From an uncultured Paenibacillaceae bacterium (lineage in GTDB: Bacteria > Bacillota > Bacilli > Paenibacillales > K13), in assembly GCA_913056365.1 (NCBI GenBank), contig CAJXLT010000014.1, positions 1 through 64,000 of the forward strand: a stretch of DNA of 64,000 bases. The letters are read 5' to 3'. The notes beneath the pieces are model-generated. The model did not search any database, was not told the DNA's origin, and saw only the letters and a list, made by a program, of their open reading frames with translations. A program made the position numbers and the translations under genes. The first letter of the stretch is position 1; every line of letters begins with the position of its first letter. Positions 48,484-57,656 of this stretch are shown here, piece by piece.

Positions 48484-48514
48484 AACCGTCCCCTTTTCCC
48501 GTACAAAAATGTTA

Positions 48515-48549
48515 TGTATGATTATACATTCTAATGAATGAAAATTCAA
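48515..48549 (-). promoter_or_regulatory. argC promoter with two ArgR/AhrC boxes
   Basis: Minus strand -35 TTGAAT (48544-48549), 17-bp spacer, -10 TATAAT (48521-48526). One ARG box, TGAATTTTCATTCA (48535-48548), covers the -35. A second, TGTATAATCATACA (48515-48528), covers the -10. Their centres are 20 bp apart, two helical turns, so an ArgR hexamer bound to both would block RNA polymerase when arginine is present. Confidence 0.85.
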
Positions 48550-48650
48550 TGTCAGTTTTTCTTTTTTTCGTCAGCACGTATAGAATAGTATAACACGCCC
48601 GAATGAGCAAGTGGCGAACGAACGAAATGAGCATTCTCACCCACAATAAT

Positions 48651-49535
48651 CTATGGACTCCCGTACTTGAAGCCCTCCCCTAATACTTCGGACGCATCGC
48701 TCAAGATAATAAATGCGAGCGGGTCCACTGCGCGGACAAGTGTCTTCAGCTTCACAATCTCCCGTTGCGAGACGACAACCATCAACACATGCTTCTGCTC
48801 CCCTGTATACCCGCCATACCCTTGCAGCCGAGTCAATCCCCGATCCAAGTCCTGCAAAATAACAGGCTGCAGCTGCCCCGCCTTGTCCGAAATAATATAA
48901 GCTACCTTCGACGTACTGAAGCCGACCTGCATCACATCGATTGTCTTCGTCGTGACGAACAGACCAATCAATGCATACAACGCCTTCTCCGGGGTAAACA
49001 CCAAGCCCGCTGTTACGATGACCGTACCGTCGAACAACGCGAGCGCCATCCCCAACCTTAGCCCTGTATACTTGTGCAGCATTTGTGCTGCTGTATCTAA
49101 GCCGCCCGTCGACCCTCTTGCGCGAAATACGAGGCCAATGCCAGCGCCGATCCCAATACCTCCATACAGCGTAGCCAGCAGCATATTCGGTGTTGGCGAC
49201 GTCCAGCCGCTCGTCAACAGCACGAACAACGGCAATACGATCGAACCGATCGCCGTCTTCAAGCCGAAGCCGCCGCCAAGCAGCCACAGCCCCACCAGAA
49301 ATAGCGGAATATTCAACGCCCACTGTACTATCGCTGGCTCCAAGCCGAATAGATGCTCGGTAATCGTCGAGATACCAGCTACACCGCCGGACGCAATCTG
49401 ATTCGGATTCAGAAACAGATTGAAGCTCGCAGCGATGATGAATGCGCCAATAAGCAGCAGACCGTATTCGTATAGCTTGTACACAGTTCGGTTCCGATGG
49501 TCGCCAGACTGTCCTCGTCTCACTCTTCGCCGCAT
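48651..49535 (-). CDS. YitT-family membrane protein (DUF2179)
   Basis: 294 residues from ATG at 49535, where AGGAAGGG lies 7 bases upstream; a further ATG at 49562 is possible. Five to six membrane helices, opening YEYGLLLIGAFIIAASFNLFLNPNQIASGGVAGISTI, a hallmark of the YitT family. The C-terminal cytoplasmic DUF2179 domain has QKHVLMVVVSQREIVKLK. Function not established; often linked to small-molecule transport or stress. Confidence 0.92.
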   Translation of the reverse strand: MRRRVRRGQSGDHRNRTVYKLYEYGLLLIGAFIIAASFNLFLNPNQIASGGVAGISTITEHLFGLEPAIVQWALNIPLFLVGLWLLGGGFGLKTAIGSIVLPLFVLLTSGWTSPTPNMLLATLYGGIGIGAGIGLVFRARGSTGGLDTAAQMLHKYTGLRLGMALALFDGTVIVTAGLVFTPEKALYALIGLFVTTKTIDVMQVGFSTSKVAYIISDKAGQLQPVILQDLDRGLTRLQGYGGYTGEQKHVLMVVVSQREIVKLKTLVRAVDPLAFIILSDASEVLGEGFKYGSP

Positions 49536-49672
49536 CCGTCTACCCTTCCTGTCGCTTGTCATTTCGGCAACCTGCCGACCGCATGTGGCTGTGAATACGC
49601 TGCAAGCGATTCACGATAATGCTAACGCGAGCTTGCTGTCCTCCAGCACAAATACTGCTCGCTGCTGCTGAC

Positions 49673-49727
49673 AAAAAAGAACATCCCGCTGAGCATGCCG
49701 TTGTCCACGGCAGCCCAACAGGATGAA
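49673..49727 (-). terminator. Terminator of secA-prfB
   Basis: On the minus strand CATCCTG pairs with CGGGATG, with an inner TGCCGT/ACGGCA hairpin, followed by TTCTTTTTT. Confidence 0.85.
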
Positions 49728-49734
49728 GCCTGCA

Positions 49735-50836
49735 TTAAATTTCTTTGCGCAAATAGGCATCAATGAATACATCCAGCTCGCCATCCATCACAGCCTGCAC
49801 ATTCCCCGTCTCCACATTCGTCCGATGGTCCTTCACCATGCTGTACGGATGGAACACATAGGAGCGAATTTGACTGCCCCAGCCGATCTCGAGCTGCTCG
49901 CCCTTGATCTCAGCAATTTCCTTCTGCTGCTCCTCAATCCGTCTCTCTAGCAACTTCGACTTCAGCATACGCATCGCGCGTTCCCGATTCTGAATCTGCG
50001 AGCGCTCTGTCTGGCAGGCTGTAACAATCCCGGTCGGCAAGTGCGTAAGGCGAACCGCCGACTCAGTCTTATTGACATGCTGACCGCCGGCACCGCTCGA
50101 CCGATACGTATCGACCCGCAAGTCCTCCGGGCGAACTTCAATCTCTGAATTGTCATCGTCGATCTCCGGCATAATGTCGCAGGAGACGAAGGATGTATGC
50201 CGACGACCCGAAGCATCGAACGGGGAGATGCGCACGAGACGATGCACACCCTTCTCCGCCTTCAGATAGCCGTAAGCATTGTGCCCGCGAATGAGCAATG
50301 TCACACTCTTCACACCTGCCTCATCACCAGGCAAGTAATCCAGCACTTCCACCTTATAATCATGCTGCTCCGCCCAACGGCGGTACATGCGCAGAAGCAT
50401 CTCCGCCCAATCCTGCGACTCCGTGCCTCCCGCGCCCGGGTGCAGCTCCAGAATCGCATTGCTCTTGTCATACGGTTCGTTCAGCATGAGCTGTAGCTCG
50501 AACGACTTCAAGCCTGCAACGAGCTGATCGATCGCTTCGCGGATTTCCGCCTCCATCGCCTCGTCGCTTTCCTCCTCGACGAGTTCGATCATCGCGGCGA
50601 GGTCTTCCTGCTGCTGAGACAGCTTTTCGTACTGGTCTACGACCGATTTGATTGCGTTGTTCTCGGCGATCAGCTTCTGTGCGGATTCATTATCGTCCCA
50701 GAAGCCCGGCTCGCTCATCTTCACTTCGAAGTTCTCAATCTGATCCAGCTTGTAATCTAAGTCAAAGAGACCCCCTAAGGGTAAGAATACGTGCGGCCGC
50801 GTCCTTGGCCGCGTGGCGAATCTCTGCGTCAATCAT
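49735..50836 (-). CDS. prfB: Peptide chain release factor 2 (programmed +1 frameshift)
   Basis: Starts ATG at 50836, preceded by GAGAGGTGA. The first 24 codons ([12 protein letters not shown]...TLRGSL) end in an in-frame TGA at 50762-50764. The remainder continues in the +1 frame to 49735, giving about 366 residues. GGQ motif [16 protein letters not shown] contacts the peptidyl transferase centre. RF2 reads UGA and UAA, so low RF2 favours the frameshift. A simple ORF caller gives a false start in the wrong frame at 50832. It follows secA by 44 bases. Confidence 0.97.
50761..50773 (-). promoter_or_regulatory. prfB programmed frameshift site
   Basis: Minus strand CTTAGGGGGTCTCTTTGAC: an internal Shine-Dalgarno-like AGGGGG three bases before the slippery CTT, then the TGA stop followed by C. 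Same layout as the classical RF2 autoregulatory site. Confidence 0.95.
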
Positions 50837-50880
50837 GATTGCTTCACCTCTCGAAATAGTCAATCGCTCACATGCTCAGT

Positions 50881-53394
50881 CTATGCATTTTGCCCGTGAC
50901 ATTGCTTGTACTTCTTGCCGCTTCCGCAAGGGCACGGGTCGTTGCGCCCGACCTTCTCAGCACGGCGCACCGGCTTCTTCGTCGTCTCCGCCTTCGGATC
51001 GACAGCTTGTCCTTCGGCCACTGCTTCACGCTTCAGGTTCGTCTCGACATGCGCCTTCATCGTATACTTGGTGACATCCTCCTGGATGCTCTCGATCATC
51101 TGATGGAACATCTCGAACCCTTCAAACTGGTATTCCCGCAGCGGATCCGTACCGCCGTAAGCCCGTAAGTGAATCCCTTGTCTGAGCTGGTCCATCGCAT
51201 CTATATGGTCCATCCACTTGGCGTCAACCGCACGCAGGATGACGACCTTCTCGAACTCGCGCATCGTCTCTTCGCCTAGCTCTTGCTCACGTTGCTCGAA
51301 CAAGTCCTTGACCAGACCATGCAGCTTCTCGATAATCTCTTCCTTCTCCTTGCCCTTCAAGTCCTGTACAGCCAGCATACCTTCCTGCAGGAAGGTAGCG
51401 TTCGCATAGTCGACCACCGCCGTCAAATCCCACTCTTCCGGTACCTGATCATCCGGGCAGTGCGCTTCTACTATGCGCTCCATGACCGGCTCAATCATGT
51501 TCCAGGTAATCTTCTTCATCGCCGGCGCGTCAGCCTCCAACACTTCTTGGCGCTGCTTGTATATAATGTTCCGCTGCTGATTCATCACATCATCGTATTG
51601 CAGGACGACTTTCCGCACATCGAAGTTGCTGCCTTCCACCCGCTTCTGCGCGGATTCCACAGCCTTCGTAATCAGCTTGCTCTCGATCGGCTGATCTTCC
51701 TCGAAGCCGAGCCGGTTCATCATGCTCATAATATTCTCCGCACCGAACCGGCGCATGAGCTCATCCTCCAGCGACAGGAAGAACTGTGAGGAGCCGGGAT
51801 CGCCTTGACGACCGGCACGACCGCGCAGCTGATTGTCGATACGGCGGCTCTCATGGCGCTCCGTACCGATAATGTGCAAGCCGCCTACGTCCGACACACC
51901 TGATCCAAGCACGATATCTGTACCGCGTCCGGCCATATTGGTCGCAATTGTAACGCCGCCAGCTTGTCCGGCCTTCGCAACGATCTCGGCTTCCTCGGCA
52001 TGATGCTTCGCATTCAGCACCTTATGCGTAATGCCCTTCTTCTTCAGAAGATCCGAGATGAGCTCCGAATTTTCAATCGAAACGGTACCGACCAGCACAG
52101 GCTGATTGTTCTGATGGCGGCGGGCAATCTCTTCTGCAACCATCTTGTACTTGCTTCGCTCAGTCTTGTACACGACATCCGCCATATCGTCACGGATCAT
52201 CGGCTTGTTCGTCGGAATGACGACAACATCCAGCCCGTAGATCTTGCCGAACTCCTCTTCCTCTGTCTTCGCCGTACCCGTCATGCCTGATAGCTTATTG
52301 TACATCCGGAAATAATTCTGGAAGGTGATCGTCGCCAAGGTCATGCTCTCATTCTGTACCTTGAGGCCTTCCTTCGCTTCAATCGCCTGATGCAAACCTT
52401 CGCTGTAGCGTCGTCCGGTCATCAATCGGCCGGTGAACTCGTCGACAATGACGACATCGCCATCTTGGACAACGTAATCCACATCCCGCTTCATAATGAC
52501 ATGCGCCTTCAACGCCTGCGTAATATGATGGTTCAAGGTGACATGCGCATGATCGAATAAGTTCTCAATGCCGAATGCTCGCTCCGCCTTAGCCACAGCT
52601 GCCTCGGTAAGCTGCACGCTCTTCACTTTAATATCAACGGTATAATCTTCTTCCGCCTGCAACGTCTTGACGAAGCGATCTGCCGAGTAGTACATATCCG
52701 TGGACTTGGCAGCTTGTCCAGAAATAATTAGCGGTGTCCGCGCCTCATCAATCAGAATTGAATCCACTTCATCTATAATGGCATAGTGCAAGGGACGCTG
52801 CACCATCTGTTCCTTGTACAGAACCATATTGTCCCGCAAGTAATCGAAACCGAACTCATTGTTCGTGCCGTACGTAATGTCGCAGCTGTAGGCTTCCTGC
52901 TTCTGCTCATGCGACAAGCTATTCTGATTAACCCCGACAGTCAGACCTAGGAAGTTATAAATGTTCGCCATCTGCTCGCTCTGCACAGTGGCCAAGTAAT
53001 CGTTGACCGTAATGACGTGCACACCCTTCGCTTCCAACGCATTCAAATACACTGGCAGCGTAGCGACCAGTGTCTTCCCTTCCCCTGTCTTCATCTCCGC
53101 AATGCGCCCTTCATGCAGCACCATACCGCCAATCAGCTGCACATCGAAGTGACGCATCCCAAGTGTGCGCCTCGATGCTTCACGCACCACCGCGAACGCT
53201 TCCGGCAGCAGATCATCTAGCGTCTGCCCGTTCGCAAGCCGATCGCGGAATTCCACTGTCTTGCCTTGCAGCTGCTCATCGGACAGCGCCTCCATCTGCG
53301 GCTCCAGACCGTTGATCTGCTCCACCTTGCGCTGCAGGCGCTTCAGCTCGCGATCGTTCGGATCACCGAACATTTTCCTCACCAAACCTAACAT
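50881..53394 (-). CDS. secA: Preprotein translocase ATPase SecA
   Basis: 837 residues from ATG at 53394, with AAAGGGGAC upstream; the open frame to 53418 has no better start. DEAD motor: [20 protein letters not shown] (Walker A), [21 protein letters not shown] (Walker B), [24 protein letters not shown]. Preprotein cross-linking and helical scaffold domains follow. The C-terminal zinc-binding [14 protein letters not shown], which contacts SecB or lipids, is intact. Confidence 0.98.
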   Translation of the reverse strand: MLGLVRKMFGDPNDRELKRLQRKVEQINGLEPQMEALSDEQLQGKTVEFRDRLANGQTLDDLLPEAFAVVREASRRTLGMRHFDVQLIGGMVLHEGRIAEMKTGEGKTLVATLPVYLNALEAKGVHVITVNDYLATVQSEQMANIYNFLGLTVGVNQNSLSHEQKQEAYSCDITYGTNNEFGFDYLRDNMVLYKEQMVQRPLHYAIIDEVDSILIDEARTPLIISGQAAKSTDMYYSADRFVKTLQAEEDYTVDIKVKSVQLTEAAVAKAERAFGIENLFDHAHVTLNHHITQALKAHVIMKRDVDYVVQDGDVVIVDEFTGRLMTGRRYSEGLHQAIEAKEGLKVQNESMTLATITFQNYFRMYNKLSGMTGTAKTEEEEFGKIYGLDVVVIPTNKPMIRDDMADVVYKTERSKYKMVAEEIARRHQNNQPVLVGTVSIENSELISDLLKKKGITHKVLNAKHHAEEAEIVAKAGQAGGVTIATNMAGRGTDIVLGSGVSDVGGLHIIGTERHESRRIDNQLRGRAGRQGDPGSSQFFLSLEDELMRRFGAENIMSMMNRLGFEEDQPIESKLITKAVESAQKRVEGSNFDVRKVVLQYDDVMNQQRNIIYKQRQEVLEADAPAMKKITWNMIEPVMERIVEAHCPDDQVPEEWDLTAVVDYANATFLQEGMLAVQDLKGKEKEEIIEKLHGLVKDLFEQREQELGEETMREFEKVVILRAVDAKWMDHIDAMDQLRQGIHLRAYGGTDPLREYQFEGFEMFHQMIESIQEDVTKYTMKAHVETNLKREAVAEGQAVDPKAETTKKPVRRAEKVGRNDPCPCGSGKKYKQCHGQNA

Positions 53395-53433
53395 GTAGGT
53401 GTCCCCTTTCCGAATCATCAGTCGATGGTATTC

Positions 53434-53463
53434 ATTGTATCAGTTTTCATTGGGTGGTAGCAA
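53434..53463 (-). promoter_or_regulatory. secA promoter
   Basis: Minus strand -35 TTGCTA (53458-53463), 18-bp spacer ending in TGA, -10 TACAAT (53434-53439), 40 bases before the start. The TGA before the -10 resembles an extended -10. Confidence 0.65.
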
Positions 53464-53501
53464 GATGAGGGGATTCGATGCCATATAGCAACATGATTAA
53501 G

Positions 53502-54509
53502 CTAAGATTGTGTAAATTTTTCTAGCATCTCTGCGTAATAATCCGGATATTCACGAACAATATTATTTTGCAGGTACTTAATATATTTATTCTCAATTGC
53601 TTGAATCAAGGCAGCGGGTAATCTGAATTCGAAGAACTCCTCATCCGGACCAGTTAAATCTAACCATTGAATGAGAGCATCAATTTTCTCCTGCTCGGCA
53701 AATTCTACAAATATACGATGTACCCACTTACCGTAATTAACTTGATGATCTATTAAGGTTTGCTTTTCATTCTGCATCATAATTTCGTCAGCATTCTGTA
53801 AAAAGTTTATGAATAATTCAGACATTCCATGAAGTTTCGAGAGGAGGTATAGTCTGTCTGTACCAATCGATTCATTCATAACCCCTTGGCTTTTTTCAAC
53901 AGTAACCTTCGGTTTGTCGATGTCGAATGTGTGCGAGATAATCTCCCAAAACAAAGACTCATCATTCTTCATGATTTCATAAGGTAGAATCAAAATATTA
54001 TCGAAATATCTACTATATGAACGAACTAAGTATTCGACGTCAAAGGAATGGATCAAAAATTGTGTTTGCTGATCGATAAATTGCTGAATATTCCCACTCC
54101 ATCCTTGTTTGATCGATTGATTATAGATAGATCTTATCCATGACAATGGCTCTCTAACTACAAGCAGAATATTAGATGTTGCATCAGATAATCTGCCAAG
54201 GTTACGGCTTGCAAACTCTATGAAATCGGGAATACGCGTTTGATATTCAGGCTCATTCAGGAAAGCTGTGGAAAATCCCTCATTGGAAACTACAATTTTC
54301 TGACCTTCTACGTACGGTGAATCCGTGTTAATTTCACTTTGCACATATCCTTGTGTTCTTTTCAGTCTAACCTCTTCCCTCAACTGTTCTACAAATGCAA
54401 CATTCCCTCTGTATGAAAGAGCATATGCGGGATCAGTATTCCACACTTGTTGCATATAGGTTGTAGCGGTTTTCATCATGCCAAGATGAATAAATTCAAT
54501 TCGACTCAT
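53502..54509 (-). CDS. Sulfotransferase-like protein
   Basis: 335 residues, ATG at 54509 with AAAGGAG upstream. The N-terminal HLGMMKTATTYMQQVW fits the 5'-phosphosulfate loop of PAPS-dependent sulfotransferases (xxxPKTGTTxLQ). LLVVREPLSWIRSIYNQS fits the 3'-phosphate-binding strand-helix. No signal peptide, so cytoplasmic, and no membrane segment. Visibly more AT-rich than secA and hpf on either side, which are normally adjacent, so probably an insertion. The likely acceptor is a glycan or protein; the nonulosonic acid cluster nearby is a candidate partner. Confidence 0.7.
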   Translation of the reverse strand: MSRIEFIHLGMMKTATTYMQQVWNTDPAYALSYRGNVAFVEQLREEVRLKRTQGYVQSEINTDSPYVEGQKIVVSNEGFSTAFLNEPEYQTRIPDFIEFASRNLGRLSDATSNILLVVREPLSWIRSIYNQSIKQGWSGNIQQFIDQQTQFLIHSFDVEYLVRSYSRYFDNILILPYEIMKNDESLFWEIISHTFDIDKPKVTVEKSQGVMNESIGTDRLYLLSKLHGMSELFINFLQNADEIMMQNEKQTLIDHQVNYGKWVHRIFVEFAEQEKIDALIQWLDLTGPDEEFFEFRLPAALIQAIENKYIKYLQNNIVREYPDYYAEMLEKFTQS

Positions 54510-54569
54510 TCTGTTCTCTCCTTTATCATCACGTCTCCAGTGAATTGTGCTGTATGTACTTGGTGATCT

Positions 54570-54625
54570 AATTAAGAAACCGCCTCCATTAGCAACGTCT
54601 GATTCCGACGATGTTCATAAAGGCG
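54570..54625 (-). terminator. Terminator of hpf
   Basis: On the minus strand CCGCCTTTAT (54616-54625) pairs with ATGGAGGCGG (54579-54588), including two G-U pairs, with a 27-base loop, followed by TTTCTTAATT. Confidence 0.65.
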
Positions 54626-54667
54626 GCTGTACTAATACTATATCACATTACACTATTGTAACAATCT

Positions 54668-55231
54668 TCACTTGGCCGGTTCAATCAACCCATACCGACC
54701 GTCACTTCGCTTATACACGACATTGACTTCTTCGGAATCCATATTGGAGAAAACAAAGAAATCATGCCCGATCATGTTCATCTGAAGAATCGCTTCTTCT
54801 ATATCCATAGGCTTGAGTGTGAAGCGCTTGGTGCGAACGACTTCCATATCGTCTTCTTCCTCTTCATGCAGAGGCTTGTTAGGTACCGTTGCTTCGAAGT
54901 TGTCCTTGAAGAGCGTGCGCAGGCTGCCTTCCTGACGAAACTTGCTGTTCACCTTCGTCTTGTGCTTGCGGATTTGCCGTTCCAGCTTATCCAGCACCAA
55001 GTCAATCGACGTATACATATCCGTATTGCGCTCCTCTGCGCGAAGCAGCAAGGATGGCATCGGAATGGTCACCTCGACGCTCTGAATGTCCTTATTGACA
55101 CTCAGCGTGACCTGGGCATCATTAGTAGGGGGAGTATCGAAATAACGTTCGAGCTTGCCGAGTTTCTTCTCCACGTAATCTTTCAGCGCTTGCGTGACTT
55201 CAAGATTCTGACCGCGAATGTTCAGTTTCAT
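54668..55231 (-). CDS. hpf: Long-form ribosome hibernation promoting factor
   Basis: 187 residues. N-terminal S30AE domain (LNIRGQNLEVTQALKDYVEKKLGKLERYF) that fills the mRNA/tRNA channel. A linker follows, then the C-terminal dimerisation domain of the long form (VVRTKRFTLKPMDIEEAILQMNMIGHDFFVFSNMDSEEVNVVYKRSDGRYGLIEP) that pairs 70S into 100S ribosomes. Own promoter and terminator. Confidence 0.97.
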   Translation of the reverse strand: MKLNIRGQNLEVTQALKDYVEKKLGKLERYFDTPPTNDAQVTLSVNKDIQSVEVTIPMPSLLLRAEERNTDMYTSIDLVLDKLERQIRKHKTKVNSKFRQEGSLRTLFKDNFEATVPNKPLHEEEEDDMEVVRTKRFTLKPMDIEEAILQMNMIGHDFFVFSNMDSEEVNVVYKRSDGRYGLIEPAK

Positions 55232-55260
55232 ATGAACTCCTCCTCCTTTTGCTTGTCACT

Positions 55261-55289
55261 ATTGTAGCACATCCGAGGAGCACCTTCAA
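55261..55289 (-). promoter_or_regulatory. hpf promoter
   Basis: Minus strand -35 TTGAAG (55284-55289), 17-bp spacer, -10 TACAAT (55261-55266), 30 bases before the ATG. A sigma-A-like site; stress-sigma control cannot be judged by eye. Confidence 0.7.
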
Positions 55290-55348
55290 AAATCATTTAC
55301 AAACTGTCAGGAAATATTCACCGAAACAAGGGGTGGTTCTACTCCCAC

Positions 55349-55390
55349 GCAAAAAAACCGCCCTAGGAGAAATCCCCCGGGGCGGGTTGC
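55349..55390 (-). terminator. Terminator of the cold-shock gene
   Basis: On the minus strand CCGCCC-C-GGGGGA pairs with TCTCCT-A-GGGCGG, followed by TTTTTTTGCG. Confidence 0.9.
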
Positions 55391-55444
55391 TGCTAATCGA
55401 TCTATAATCCTCTATAAGAGGCGGGTATCAATCCCGCGTAGAGA

Positions 55445-55642
55445 TTATAACTTAATGACGTTAGCTGCTTGAGGTCCGCGTGCGCCTTCGACGATGTCGA
55501 ACTCTACAGCTTGACCTTCGTCAAGAGTCTTGAAGCCTTCGGATTGGATAGCGGAGAAATGTACGAAAACGTCGCCGCCTTCATCAGTCTCAATAAAGCC
55601 ATAACCCTTCTCTGCATTAAACCATTTCACTTTACCTTGCAT
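55445..55642 (-). CDS. Cold-shock protein (CspA/CspB family)
   Basis: 65 residues, complete cold-shock domain with both RNA-binding motifs: KGYGFI (RNP1) and VFVHF (RNP2). Starts [14 protein letters not shown] single-stranded nucleic acid chaperone. The promoter lies 54-82 bases upstream of the ATG, giving an untranslated leader of about 50 bases. Confidence 0.96.
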   Translation of the reverse strand: MQGKVKWFNAEKGYGFIETDEGGDVFVHFSAIQSEGFKTLDEGQAVEFDIVEGARGPQAANVIKL

Positions 55643-55695
55643 GCAAAAACATTCCCTTCGTATTCAAATAGCTGCGAGCTTACACTCACATTCTG

Positions 55696-55724
55696 AATAT
55701 AACACTCCGCACACGCAATGTCAA
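55696..55724 (-). promoter_or_regulatory. Cold-shock gene promoter
   Basis: Minus strand -35 TTGACA (perfect, 55719-55724), 17-bp spacer, -10 TATATT (55696-55701). A strong sigma-A promoter. Confidence 0.78.
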
Positions 55725-55896
55725 TCAAAAACACTTACGAAAATGCCTGTCGTTATGCGGATTTGCTTGCATACGGGCCGGTATTTCATCATGTCGAGGA
55801 CGCTCTTTCTGACACTTGTCAACAGGCCGTTCGTTATTGTCCGAAGTTATTCCTAAGTTATTTACAATCCCTTAACATGATGTAAGCTTGTTTTCA

Positions 55897-56610
55897 TTAG
55901 TTATGCACAGAGTTGTCCACATTATCCACAGGCTTGCGCAGCAGATATTCACAGAGCTCAAAGTCGTGTAAAGTATCGATATCATAGGAGCGTTCCCGCG
56001 GCATGATGTAACCAACGGTATTCTGATCAATAAAACCGCGCGTTTTCTTTAACCAGTCAATCTTAGCAAAGTACAACGCTCCATTTAATGCATAAGAGAT
56101 AGGAAGATCCTGCCTTCTAGTAACCAATGGTTTGTCAATTAAGGGGCTAAGCTTACCCTCTACATTCATCTGATACATCCAAAATGGACTCTTGTCTGGC
56201 TCGACTACCGACACACTGCTACTTGCACCAGATTTTATACACAACTCCATGCAAGCATCAATATCTTCAGAAGTTCGTAAAGGTGATGTTGGCTGAAGCA
56301 TAAGCACATAATCATAACCAGGCAACTGGTCTAGCGCGTGCAGAATCGGATCAATCCCGGGCGTATCATCCTGAGATAATTCCCCTGGACGAACGAACGG
56401 AGCCTCACAACCATAACGTTGGGCTACATCGATGATTGCTCGATCATTCGATGACACTATGATTCGATCTAAGTATCGCGATTGTTGTGCTGCCTCAATT
56501 GTCCAAGCTATAAGAGGCTTGCCCAACAAGGAACGAATATTTTTGCCAGGGACTCCTCGTGATCCTCCCCTTGCCGGTATAACAGCTAATATACGATACT
56601 TTCCAATCAC
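55897..56610 (-). CDS. legF: CMP-nonulosonate (legionaminate/neuraminate) cytidylyltransferase
   Basis: 237 residues, GT-A-like nucleotidyltransferase. CTP-binding signature AVIPARGGSRGVPGKNI, YVLMLQPTSPLRTSEDID and SYALNGALYFAK. It activates the sugar acid as CMP-sugar for a transferase. Last visible gene of the cluster, overlapping the preceding gene by 4 bases. Its C-terminal tail VDNVDNSVHN is encoded by three DnaA boxes and looks like an add-on beyond the fold. NeuA and LegF cannot be separated by motifs; the LegB/LegC context favours LegF. Confidence 0.85.
   Translation of the reverse strand: MIGKYRILAVIPARGGSRGVPGKNIRSLLGKPLIAWTIEAAQQSRYLDRIIVSSNDRAIIDVAQRYGCEAPFVRPGELSQDDTPGIDPILHALDQLPGYDYVLMLQPTSPLRTSEDIDACMELCIKSGASSSVSVVEPDKSPFWMYQMNVEGKLSPLIDKPLVTRRQDLPISYALNGALYFAKIDWLKKTRGFIDQNTVGYIMPRERSYDIDTLHDFELCEYLLRKPVDNVDNSVHN
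55901..55930 (+). promoter_or_regulatory. Cluster of three DnaA boxes
   Basis: TTATGCACA (55901-55909), TTGTCCACA (55913-55921) and TTATCCACA (55922-55930) are all in the same orientation. The first and third match the consensus TTATnCACA perfectly; the second differs at one base. They lie within the last codons of the CMP-sugar synthetase gene, encoding its NVDNSVHN tail on the other strand. No dnaA or dnaN gene is nearby. Confidence 0.7.
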
Positions 56611-57656
56611 AGAAAGACCTCCATATACTCGCTTTTAGCACGTTCGAAATCATCCATTCTGCCAATATCCATCCAATATTCACGGATCGGGAAGACAGCC
56701 GCATTCCGGCGAGATTGAATCAATGTTTCAAACAATGTAGGCATATCGTAAAATCTGTCCGCAGGCACTTCATTCAGCAGTTCCGGGTTCAACACATAGA
56801 TGCCTGCATTGACAAAATAACGTTCAACGGGCTTTTCTACTATAGCTTGAAGCTTGTTCTCATCCACTCGCACCACTCCATAAGGAACCTGGTACTCATA
56901 ATCCCTTACACAAAGGGTCGCAATCGCTTTTTGTTCACTATGAAATTGCAGAAGCTGCGAGAAATTGACCTTGGTTAATAAATCTCCATTCATGACAATA
57001 ACGGGGGATTCCGACTTCTCTGGAATTAGACTCAGCGCGCCAGCTGTGCCCAGACGCTTGTCCTCGCGCAGATATCGAATTTCAACATTCCACTTAGAGC
57101 CATCACCGAAGTAATCCTCGATCATTTCCGCCTTATAATTAACAGAAATATAAAACTTTCGCAATCCATAACTCATGAAATTCTCCATAATCGTTTCGAG
57201 AATCGGCTTGTTGCCTACCTTCAGAAGCGGCTTCGGACAATCCTCAGTCAGCGGATACAGCCTAGTTCCGAGTCCGCCTGCCATCAGGACAACCCAATTG
57301 TCCTTGGCTTCCGGTTCCAGCAACTCATCGATGCTCTCTAGACCGACTACAATCCCCTTCTCATCCACAATGGGGATTTGATGCAACTTGCGTTGGCGCA
57401 TAATCCGCAGTATATGCTTGTTATCTTCGTGCTGCTGCACCGTTAACGGATTCGGATTCATGATCTCTGTAGTCGAGTCCTCTAATGTCTTGCCCTTCAA
57501 AAAACCACGGCGCACATCCCCGTCTGTCACGGTTCCATGCAGAATACGCTGCTCATCCACGATGAGCGCAATCTGCATGCCGCTTGCATCGATCGCTTGA
57601 ATAACTTCCTTAATCGTACTATCCAGCTGGACAAGTGTGCTTTCCCATGTTCGCAT
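56607..57656 (-). CDS. ptmE: CBS-domain sugar-1-phosphate nucleotidyltransferase (PtmE-like)
   Basis: 349 residues. The N-terminal tandem CBS domains (about 1-118, IDASGMQIALIVDEQRILHGTVTDGDVRRGFL) are followed by a nucleotidyltransferase domain starting VVLMAGGLGTRLYPLTEDCPKPLLKVGNKPILE. The same fusion in Campylobacter PtmE makes GDP-glucosamine, the entry to GDP-linked legionaminic acid synthesis. It would supply the substrate for LegB. The CBS pair suggests control by adenine nucleotides. One base shared with the acetyltransferase gene. Confidence 0.8.
   Translation of the reverse strand: MRTWESTLVQLDSTIKEVIQAIDASGMQIALIVDEQRILHGTVTDGDVRRGFLKGKTLEDSTTEIMNPNPLTVQQHEDNKHILRIMRQRKLHQIPIVDEKGIVVGLESIDELLEPEAKDNWVVLMAGGLGTRLYPLTEDCPKPLLKVGNKPILETIMENFMSYGLRKFYISVNYKAEMIEDYFGDGSKWNVEIRYLREDKRLGTAGALSLIPEKSESPVIVMNGDLLTKVNFSQLLQFHSEQKAIATLCVRDYEYQVPYGVVRVDENKLQAIVEKPVERYFVNAGIYVLNPELLNEVPADRFYDMPTLFETLIQSRRNAAVFPIREYWMDIGRMDDFERAKSEYMEVFL

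Noticed and set aside
50832-50836. prfB as a damaged gene because of its in-frame stop
   Set aside because: The stop lies in a perfect RF2 programmed frameshift context, so the gene is intact.
55895-55932. Chromosomal origin of replication at the DnaA boxes
   Set aside because: Only three boxes, no dnaA-dnaN genes and no long AT-rich unwinding region; a secondary DnaA-binding cluster fits better.
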